From assembly GCA_001600175.1 (NCBI GenBank), contig BCJC01000002.1, positions 1,370,318-1,434,317 on the forward strand: a stretch of DNA of 64,000 bases, given 5' to 3'. Each line of letters begins with the position of its first letter. Position 1 is the first letter of the stretch. Origin of the DNA: Erythrobasidium yunnanense (Eukaryota > Basidiomycota > Cystobasidiomycetes > Erythrobasidiales > Erythrobasidiaceae). The translations under genes were made by a program, and so were the position numbers. Below, one piece after another: positions 55,942-64,000 of this stretch. The notes beneath the pieces are model-generated. The model was not told the DNA's origin, did no database searches, and saw nothing but the letters and a program-made list of their open reading frames with translations.

Positions 55942-56421
55942 GTTGGTGTAGAAAAGCAAGTGCTCGCTACTTTACGCCGATTCATGGAGAATGTAAAGAG
56001 GGTAGATTGCATACAGAAAGGCCAGCAATGCAACACAACATACATCAATCTACAGCATCACATCACACGGGGCTCAATGTGGATCGTTGTCAAATGCTGG
56101 AAAGGCGAGGCGAGATATGTTGTGTGATGGCCAGATTCTTCACAATGAATGCAGCACATACAAGCATGCAGCCTCAGATCATGGCGAACCATGTCATCTA
56201 CTCTGCGTGGAACTAAGTGAGGGCCTCGAAGCCTTCTAGAGCATTCATGACCCATTCTTCAACCGGTTGCAACCGCTGGGCATCCGCTGAAAGCTTGAAT
56301 CATCTGCAAATCTGCAATGATATTCCTTAACTCTGCTCTCCTTCATCTCAATCCTACTCTGCTCTCGTTCATCTCAATCCTCCGGATCTGATAGTGGATC
56401 TGGCTGACAATTCAGCAGATC
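55942..56421. other. Divergent spacer, TIM17 and PHD protein A
   Basis: 480 bases between divergent starts. Contains an imperfect 26-base direct repeat (56331-56382) close to the PHD gene. Open frames here have no family resemblance. Confidence 0.5.
56331..56382. repeat. Imperfect 26-base tandem duplication
   Basis: Two adjoining units begin CTCTGCTCTC and contain TTCATCTCAATCC, offset by 26 bases, with a C/G difference after the first ten bases. It lies 40 bases upstream of the ATG at 56422, probably in the leader or promoter. Confidence 0.7.
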
Positions 56422-57545
56422 ATGCCTGGAAACTTAGCTTTCCTAGGCCCTGGTGTATACTGGCAACAGACATCCCAGACTTCTCCTCGTCAGAAACATA
56501 CGCCGCAGACGGAATCGGAACTAGAACCATGGATAAGATTAGCAAGTGGCACCCTATCCACCCATTGCAGTAGTTATGCAGGAGCGCAACTATACATCAA
56601 GTACATCGACACCCCTGTCTGTCCTTGCGGTATGGTGTTCCACTTCAAGCTCGATTCCGCGGGATCATCAGCTTGTAGAAAGGCGCTCAAAGCCCACATG
56701 TCAAAACATGAGGGTGTGCACTTTTGGGATCTCTCGGCGTCGAAATCCTCACAAGGTCAGCACATACGCTATCTCAATCAACGATACCCCGGTGCGGCTA
56801 TAATACCGTTCGAACGATGGGCTGTACCGCTCACCTACAGAGGAGTAAGCCCTTTCCGGCCTGACAGCAGCCCTACGGCGTTCTGACCGATGTCCATCTC
56901 ACTAGCCGGACAACGTAGCTCAGCCCAAAGCCTTCTTCTTTCGTCACAATGTCATCCTCCCAACTCCTCCGGCATCGATCATGGGCTCTACTATTTCATC
57001 GCCAACACCTGGCTCCCCCCTCTCCTCCCTGAGCGATGCAAGCAGCGAGCACAACCTCGATTCGGAAGAAGACGAGGACGATGAGTGGTTTCAGAATACT
57101 CTGGTTTTGGGCAAGCGAAAGAGATCCAATTCTTGGGAGGACGAGATCTTCTGTGTCTGCAAGCGACCCAACGACGGTAGACGCTATCTAGCGTGTGATT
57201 GCTGCGATTTATGGTGAGTACTCTCATTGGCCGACAACGATGCATCACTGACTCCAACGTCGGAACAGGTTTCACCCATCGTGTCTTGGTATCCCGGAGA
57301 ACGGCATCGATCGCCTTGACGCATGGTACTGTCCGGCATGTCAATTTACCGACGCTGCGGAGGGTTATGAGCTAGCCACACAAGCAGATCCACGACAGAC
57401 AGGAGCAATTCCGCATGTCGCGTCGTTGCGCAGTCCAAATAATGGCTCACGGCGGGGAGTGGATGTAAGAGTCGACCCCATGGTAGTACCAGGACAACAC
57501 GAGATCTCGGAAGTCCCAGTATACGAGATCTCGGACGATGAATGA
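56422..57545 (+). CDS. Unknown PHD-finger protein, tandem copy A
   Basis: Three exons sum to 1,008 bases, 335 residues. C-terminal half: a PHD finger, FCVCKRPNDGRRYLACDCCD then LWFHPSCLGIP and AWYCPACQ, with all C4HC3 ligands, a fold that reads histone H3 tails. N-terminal half: an unfamiliar module, FLGPGVYW ... LYIKYIDTPVCPCGMVFHFK then ACRKALKAHMSKHEGVHFWD and RYPGAAIIPFERW, with a CPC pair and an H-x3-H pair that could bind zinc like a degenerate C2H2 finger. Between them lies a Ser/Pro/Asp/Glu-rich linker with a basic KRKR segment, a possible nuclear signal. A chromatin or transcription role is inferred from PHD plus Cys/His module. Copy B (57940-59125) has the same exon plan and both modules. 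I know no family that joins these modules. Confidence 0.8.
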
Positions 57546-57939
57546 CAGAGCTTCGCGGTCCTCCCGTGGCAGAAGGTTGGCTATCGGACAGGCGCGGTAG
57601 CAAACAGAAATGAAGGTCGGCGTGGGCTAGTAGAAGTGCGGAAGACACTGAGCAATCGCTACTGGGTAAGAGATAGGAATGATCGTCGTTGTGCTACGTT
57701 CAAGCAAGCCCTACTTCGCGTCAAATATGATAATCGTTTCTTGTATTCCTGCCAAACGCCTGCAAGCTGTAGCATCCCGAAATGCTTCAGCAAATGTGTT
57801 ATCCCCAAGCAATCCTTCTCTGCATGCTCAACTCGTCCAAGACGCTCATGAGACGGCATCAGCTGGACCGTTGGTTTCTCGATGCCTGTCTGACCACTTC
57901 TAGGACACTCTTGAAGCTCAAACAGCTCAGAGACGCATC
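57546..57939. other. Spacer between the two PHD genes
   Basis: 394 bases. It does not obviously repeat the sequence upstream of copy A, and no open frame has family resemblance. Confidence 0.5.
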
Positions 57940-59125
57940 ATGGACTCTTTGCATCTCCTCCCATCTCTGCTGCTACTCCTCCTTGATCAAATTGCATGTC
58001 TCCCGAACCATGAGCAAAGCAGCGTCACGCGAGGCCTCAGTTTCCTGGGACCTGGCAGATACTGGGAGCAGTCGCCGACTACCTCTCCTCGATCTCGACA
58101 AAGTCGGTATGTCCCTCGAAGAGAACAGGACTTGGAGCTCTGGATAAGAAGAGCAACCGGAACCTTGTCTTCTAATGCAACCTCCTACATCGGCGCCCTT
58201 CTATACATCAAATACACGGATACGAATGTATGTCCTTGTGGAATGGTGTTCCATTACAATGCCGATGGTGCTGGCAAAGCAGCTTGCAAAAAAGCTCTAA
58301 AGGCCCATCTGCAAACGCATGAAGGCGTGCATTTCTGGGATCTGGCTGCTACTTGTTCGAGCGAAGGAAGACACTTCAAGTACCTGTAGCAACGCTACCC
58401 GGGAGCTGCCATTATACCTTTCGAGAAGTGGACAATACCAGGTGTCTACGGCGGAGTGAGGCTTAATTTCTCCGATGGTCTCGTGAGCTCAGACATATGA
58501 TTCCTTTAGCCTATCAATGTGATGCAGATGAAAGCCTTCTTCTTCGATCCATTTATCCTGCCCTCGACACCTCCGCCCTCAGCCAGGCCGTCTGCCGTAC
58601 CTTTACCAGCGAACACTTCCTCGCTCTCCCCGCTGCCTGATTCAGTCGACGAAGGAGAACACGATGATAAGAGCGAGGAAGATAACTTCAGGGTCGACAG
58701 TCTGCTATCGCCAAGCAGGAAAGCCACACCTGCCGCAGGAAAGCTTTTCTGCATTTGCATGAGGCCGGACGATGCGAACGTTCATCTACAGTGTGAATGC
58801 TGCGCGAGTCGGTGAGGTCGATCCACCACGAGGCCGTCAGCTCCGAGCGCTGATTGAGCGTCTTTTCATCAGGTTTCACCCGGCATGTGTCGCTATCTCG
58901 GAAGGAGAGCTAAAGGCTATCTCCTCTTTCTATTGTCCGACTTGTGAAGTAGCAGACGACGATGCTCGTGCTGGTTTGGCCAGTGGAGCAAGAATCCAAA
59001 CGGGCCCTGAAGTTCCGAGATCGATTCTGCAAGATCCTCCCAGATCTAAGGGCCACTTTCATACACCCAAGAGAGTAGATCCAATGGACCTAAAGTCTGT
59101 GTACGAGCTTTCGGAGCATGAGTGA
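57940..59125 (+). pseudogene. PHD-finger protein, tandem copy B, interrupted by one in-frame TAG
   Basis: Same architecture and intron positions as copy A. Three exons sum to 1,071 bases in one frame, but TAG at 58387-58389 falls where copy A has Asn in RYLNQRYPGAA; the residues either side (HFKYL and QRYPGAAIIPFEKW) are conserved. The N-terminal module keeps FLGPGRYW, YIKYTDTNVCPCGMVFHY and LKAHLQTHEGVHFWD. Beyond the stop the frame remains open and conserved: KAFFF, an acidic linker, and a PHD finger FCICMRPDDANVHLQCECCA, FHPACVAISE, FYCPTCE with all eight ligands, ending SVYELSEHE. Splicing around the TAG as a GT-AG intron does not keep the frame. It is either a recent pseudogene, a truncated 149-residue protein, or read through. 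ATG 57940 adds a hydrophobic leader (MDSLHLLPSLLLLLLDQIAC) absent from copy A. Confidence 0.7.
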
Positions 59126-59345
59126 TAAGCAGACCTCTCGCCAAGCCAGTGCAGGATAGATCGAGGGTGCGGGATGCCTGCTGCTGCCTGACGCGATAAC
59201 AGCGCAGGTTCTGCTAGATCGTGACTATTCAGCTGTCACACGACTTCCAGATTTATAGTCAAATGTCAATTCGTTGTTCCTGGCTCCGAGACAACTGGAG
59301 AGCAAGGCATCTTCTCTTGATTCTTGCGCATTCGAGTACCGGTTC

Positions 59346-62300
59346 ATGATGAGCGACGACTTTCCATCGCTGTACACGCCCTCTGCTGCAGCTGGGCCAT
59401 CCACTGGCAGCGGTACCGCAACAGCTGGCGGGAGCAGCGCAGCCCAGGCACTTGAGCAGCTTCACGAGCAAACGGAGGCGAGCAGCAGCGCAAATGGCCA
59501 ACAAAATGGTCGGAAACAGGGCCAACAACAGCTTGACTTTGCGAGCGAATCTGCCTTCCCGAGTTTAGGTGCTCCAAGCTCTGCGAATGGAAAGGCGGCC
59601 GCTGGAGGATGGGGAGGAGCTGCGCGAAGCAGAGCAGCACACGCTTCATCGTCGCAACAACAGCAACAGCAGGTAACTCCGGCTCTGTACACGGAAACCC
59701 TCGTCCTTCCCAGCTCGAGCATAAACCTGAGCGCTGTATCAGCTGGATCTGGAGCTCAAAGAGGCGCCAGCATCAATGATGCAACTACTCTGGGTGGTGT
59801 ACTGACCTACCTTACGGGCAAATACCCTACGGTCAAAGTAGAAGCAAGCAGCTCGGCCGCCAAGCAGACTACGACTTTCCTCTTCAAAGCCACTAGACAG
59901 CAAGATGTAGAGCGAGTCAAGCATGAACTACGTACTCGCATCGTCAGAAAGGTGGGCTGAGCGTATTCTTAGGCTTATCGAATCGAAGCTGACGGAATGC
60001 GACCCAGATCAACGAGACCATTCAGGTTCCTTCGAGTACTCGGGCTTTCATCATTGGCTCAAAAGGTATGCTTTCGCTTCTCCTGGGTGCTAAGATTTAC
60101 TGAAAGTATGTCTCAGGAAAAACTCTCAAGTCCATCATCGACGAGACCGGCGTCAATATCCAAATTCCGCGAGACCAAGTTGCAGCTCCTGCAGACGACG
60201 GCGAGCCCGCATATGAAGGAGACGAGCCTGAAGATCCTCCTGTGTCCATCAGCCTGTTCGGCGATGCAGGCTCAATCGCTCATGCAAAGCAGCGCATTCT
60301 TGCGATAGTGAACGAGCGAACTTCGCGCCTCTCCACCAAGGTATCGACCATCTCGACCGAGTTCTACCATCTCTTATCAGCAAAAGTCGCCCGCAACGAG
60401 ATCGTCCCGGAAAACGATGCGAACGATGTGACTATCTCCATTCCTCCAGTATGGAAGTTCCGCTCAGGTGCAGGCAGAGGCGCTTCGGCAAGTGCTGGAG
60501 ATGATGTAGACGAGCAGAAGGAGGGTCGAGACACATCCATTACTGTCTCAGGAGACAGAGATGCTGTTAACAGAGCAGTAGAGGCTTTGACACAGGCCGC
60601 CGACGAGCTCAAGCGCACGACTCAGACACTTTCTGTTACGCTAAGCAAGAGACAGCACCGCTTCATCCTTCCTCCTGCATCAGACGAGATTTTGCGAGCC
60701 ACCTCCTGCTCTGTCGAAGTACCTCCTTCATCCAGCTCAAGCGACCAGATTACCATCCGAGGATCGTCAACTCAGATTGTAGAGGCTCTCCAGATGGTTA
60801 TGCAAAAAGCGAACGCTGCTTCGGTAGATGTCGTAGATCTCGGTTCCGTACACGGCATCAACACCCCCTCCACATATGCAAAGCAATGCGCTAGATACCT
60901 TCTCAGCAAGGCCAAGCTCCGCAAGATCGCAGATGAAGAGAGCGTCCAGATCTACATTCCCAGACCCGCAGACGAGCACACCACCCTCGACATTGTTGCT
61001 ACACAAGGCCCAAGAGGTCCAGCTGCGGCCGTTTCTGCTGCGCGAGGCAAAGTCTTGGAGGTTCTCAAGACTCTTCCTCCGAATGTCTTCGATACGGTAG
61101 AGATCGACCAGCTGCTTCATCGTTTCTTGATTGGCAGAAAAGGAGCAAAGATCCAGACTTTCGAAGAGAAGAACAAAGTACAGGTAGTCTTCCCTCCTGC
61201 TGCTGTGGGCGAAGGTGAAGACAAGCAAATTGCCCTCGTCTACGTTGGCTCCGACCCTTCTTCCGCACCCAAAACACTCTCCGAAGTGAAGGAGGAGATC
61301 TTGAAATTGGCCAAAGAGGCTGCGGATATCTCGACTTCCACCTTGACGATTCCTGCAAAGCTTCACCGCTTCATTATCGGACCAAGCGGCACGACTCTCA
61401 ACGCCCTCATCGGAACAGGCGACGAACGTATTGTCAATGTCAAGTTCGGATCTTCAGCTGCTCCTGGAGCCAAAGGTACAGATAATAAGAACGAAGACGA
61501 AGTAGTTGTCAGAGGTCCAAGCGATGAGGTCAAGAAGGTCGTCAAAGAAATCGAAAGAATTGCCGAAGAAGCCAAGAACGACGAAATCGTCAACAGCTAC
61601 GTATGTCTGCTAGCTGATCATGCCTTGCGGAACTATACTGACGCAAGATATGTCTCAGACCGCCGAATTCGACATTGAACAACGCTTTGTTTCGCATATC
61701 GTCGGCAAAGGTGGTGCCGGTGTTCAAAAGCTTCGCGAAGAGTTGGGTGTTCGCATAGACTTTGGCGACAATGCACCAGCTGCGCCAGCCGCAGGCGCCG
61801 ACAGCACAAGCAAGGCCAAGAAGAGCTCCTCGACTAAGAAAGACGCTGTCAAAGCTCACGTCAAGATCCAAGGAAGGAAGGAAAACGTCGAAGAGGCTAA
61901 GAAGCGGATCTTAAAACAGACAGATCAGCTGGTAAGCTGCGTTTCCACTATTGCCAATTTTCTTTGCGCTGAACTGCGTCCTCTGAAAGGCTGACGAGAC
62001 CAACCTGAGCGTACCTCTCTTAGCTGGACTTGAGCGAGGTGCTCTTATCGGTAAACAAGGGTCATACGTTCAACGTCTCGAAACAAAGTACGATGTCCGC
62101 ATCAACTTCCCTCGTGCGAATGGCGAAGATGGCGAAAGAGACGATGTCATTACCATCCGAGGAGGAAAGAAGGGAGCTGAGGGCGCAAAGAAAGAATTGG
62201 TGGAGCTTATGGAGTACGAGAAGGAACACAGCCAAGTCACAACCATCCAAGCTCCAGGTCGAGCCCTAGCACGGATTCTTGGAAGACAAGGCGCTGCCAT

Positions 62301-63816
62301 TCGCGAATTGCAAGATGAGACAAAGGCGGAGATCGATGTTAGCAAGAGCGATCCAAATAACCCTGGTGCAACTGCTACCATCACGATCAAAGGAACAAAG
62401 CAGGCCATCGCTTCTGCCAAGAAAGCTATCTCTGCTATTGTCTCAGAGATTCAGGATGAGAGTACTTTCGAAGTGCATGTCGAGAGGTCATTGCACAACA
62501 CCTTAATCGGTAAAGGCGGTCAAAACAGTAAGTCGTGTCACGAACCTCCTTCAATCGTTTACTTACACAATTATCTCAGTCCGAGACCTTGTTACGAAGT
62601 GTGGAGGTCCCGCTGACTCGAAAGCTGCCGGTGCCCTTGTGCGCTTCCCCCGAGCAGGCGAAGACAGCACCGACACAGTCGTTGTACGAGGTCCAAGTGC
62701 ACTAGCCACCAAGATTAAGCAGGAGCTCGAGAAGCAAGCGGCAAGCCTACGCGACCGAGTCGCATACGGCATTGTCGTGCCACAATCTGCTCATGCAAGA
62801 ATCATCGGAAGAGGTGGTGCAGGTGTCAATGAGCTGCAGAGGAAACACGATGTCAAGGTCGTCTTCCCTGGGCGGTCAGAAGCCAAAAACAAGAATGACC
62901 TTGTCAACAAGGATGACCTTGGCGAGCACGCAGACTCCGACCTCATCCAGATACACGGGTCGCAGTCTGCTGTCGAGGCGGCAGCGGAGGAGATCAAGGT
63001 TAGTAATACTATTATGTTTCTCGTCGTGATTTGCTTACGGTGGACTGCAATAGAGCAAAGCTGCTTCGGCGCCTTCAGGCAACAATGGACCAAGGCAGCC
63101 GCGTGCGCAGAATCAGCAAACAGATGCCATCGTAAAGACGGTCTCTGTCCCTGCAAGTCTGCATACGAGGATAGCGCAAGGCGGCAAGTTCTTTAGGACC
63201 CTGCCGAATGGCATCCGCATAGATCACGGCGACATCAAGCCTCCTTCTAGCAACAACCGTGCTGGTGGAGCACAGCCAAACGGAGCTGGCAAAGCTGCTC
63301 GAATCGACGAAGAGGAGGACGAGTCAGAGTTCCACTGGGAAGTAACGCCGCTGAGCGATGAGCAAGATAATGGCGAAGAGATTCCATGGAACATCAAGGG
63401 CAGCGATCAAGCGAAAGTAGATAGAGTGGAAAGCATGATCCAGTCTGCTTTGGAAAGATCGAAGGCAGAAACGCATCGCGGTGTCCTGACCGTGCCGCAG
63501 ACGCTGATACCGAGAAGTACGTAGCCCGAGGCGCCATTATCGGCTTTGCTCTGACTTCCTTCATTTTCCAGTCGTCGGACGCCAAGGCTCTGGTCTCGAC
63601 AAGCTCCGTTCGTACGGAGTCTCAGCAGAAGTTGAGGGCCGGCAAGGTGCAAATCAAGGTAAGCCAAGACATGCTCATCGAGAGCAATTCCGCTGATCTC
63701 AATATCCTGCAACGCCAGTCATCTTCATCGGAAGCCCTGACAACCTCGAAAAGGCCCGAGAAGCCGTGATAGAGCTGAGCCAGAATCAGCGAGGGGACCG
63801 TAGGGAGAGGCAGTAG
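59346..63816 (+). CDS. SCP160: Multi-KH-domain RNA-binding protein, vigilin/SCP160
   Basis: Roughly 1,330 residues over about ten exons. After a Ser/Gln-rich N-terminus (with a short Gln run) come many KH domains, recognised by GxxG loops: AFIIGSK-GKTLK (split by an intron), RFLIGRKGAKIQ, RFIIGPSGTTLN, SHIVGKGGAGVQ, GALIGKQGSYVQ, ARILGRQGAAIR, NTLIGKGGQNIR, ARIIGRGGAGVN and a last IVGRQGSGLD, plus degenerate ones such as RFILPPASDEIL. That is at least nine intact motifs of the 14-15 usual in vigilin, consistent with several divergent repeats. Vigilin/Scp160 associates with polysomes and ER-bound ribosomes and affects translation and ploidy. The ATG 59346 gives MMSDDFPSLY; the upstream frame is open only from TTG. 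The stop is TAG 63814-63816. Confidence 0.94.
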
Positions 63817-64000
63817 CTTTAGATGTCCTCGCCTACCGATACCTGCTGCCTTCCATCCGAGTACTGAGGACCTTCCATCGTTATTAAGCTGCAATGCCAA
63901 ATGACGTCCCGTGCACAAAGGATCAAGCGAATTGCAAAACCTTTGCTGACGCAAAGCCTGAATTGCGGGCTAATTGACTGATTACGTGTGTGCATTATGC
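63817..64000. terminator. Downstream region of SCP160
   Basis: Last 184 bases, presumably the 3' end of SCP160. No gene is recognisable before the window edge. Confidence 0.4.

Noticed and set aside
58382-58440. An intron beginning at GTAGCA that would remove the TAG in PHD copy B
   Set aside because: None of the AG acceptors in the next 60 bases keeps the frame, and copy A has no intron here.
1-64000. Transposons, LTR elements, CRISPR arrays or rRNA
   Set aside because: No transposase, reverse transcriptase or integrase motif, long terminal repeat, spaced repeat array or rRNA-like sequence was found in the frames or sequence read.

Overview
The window is nuclear DNA of a fungus, most likely a basidiomycete with a compact genome. 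Genes are full of short introns (about 50-70 bases, GT-AG with a few GC-AG, CTGAC/CTAAT-like branch sites), spacers are usually 100-600 bases, and gene orientation is mixed. An intron-rich CSL transcription factor, a NECAP adaptor, a ZMAT2/SNU23-type splicing factor and vigilin argue against a budding yeast. A Pucciniomycotina-like small genome (for example a Mixia relative) is my inference, not a demonstrated assignment. I found 32 protein genes, no tRNA or rRNA, no CRISPR and no recognisable mobile element.

Layout. 1-146: tail of a mitochondrial S-adenosylmethionine carrier. 306-6603 (-): TRK potassium transporter and an unknown ubiquitin-like/LRR-like protein. 6885-12287 (+): flavocytochrome b2-type lactate dehydrogenase, a SnoaL/NTF2-fold protein and RAD23. 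12499-16981 (-): a NECAP endocytic adaptor and two tandem intronless FAD monooxygenases. 17379-23018 (+): type II PI 4-kinase, SNU23 and a ZIP zinc transporter. 23248-27258 (-): isoleucyl-tRNA synthetase. 27451-29601 (+): three consecutive unknown signal-peptide plus single-membrane-span proteins. 29746-36054 (-): ISA1, a Cys/Pro-rich secreted protein, a multi-pass membrane protein, an aldo-keto reductase and mitoribosomal protein mL54. 36182-40406 (+): MTR-1-P isomerase, PIG-A/GPI3 and a small SWIM-finger protein. 40562-47064 (-): a CSL transcription factor and a divergent NMP-kinase-like protein. 47339-49308 (+): subtilisin-type vacuolar protease. 49795-55941 (-): DRS2-type lipid flippase and TIM17. 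56422-63816 (+): a tandem pair of unfamiliar PHD-finger proteins and vigilin/SCP160.

Most genes are unrelated housekeeping functions that happen to be neighbours. The parts that behave as accessory or possibly novel are the tandem FAD monooxygenases with a conserved promoter block, the run of small membrane-anchored proteins, and above all the tandem PHD-finger family with an unrecognised Cys/His N-terminal module, whose second member carries a single in-frame TAG.

Gene models were built by hand from splice signals and family alignments recalled from memory. For about a dozen genes the exon lengths were summed and keep the frame; other splice sites are less certain.
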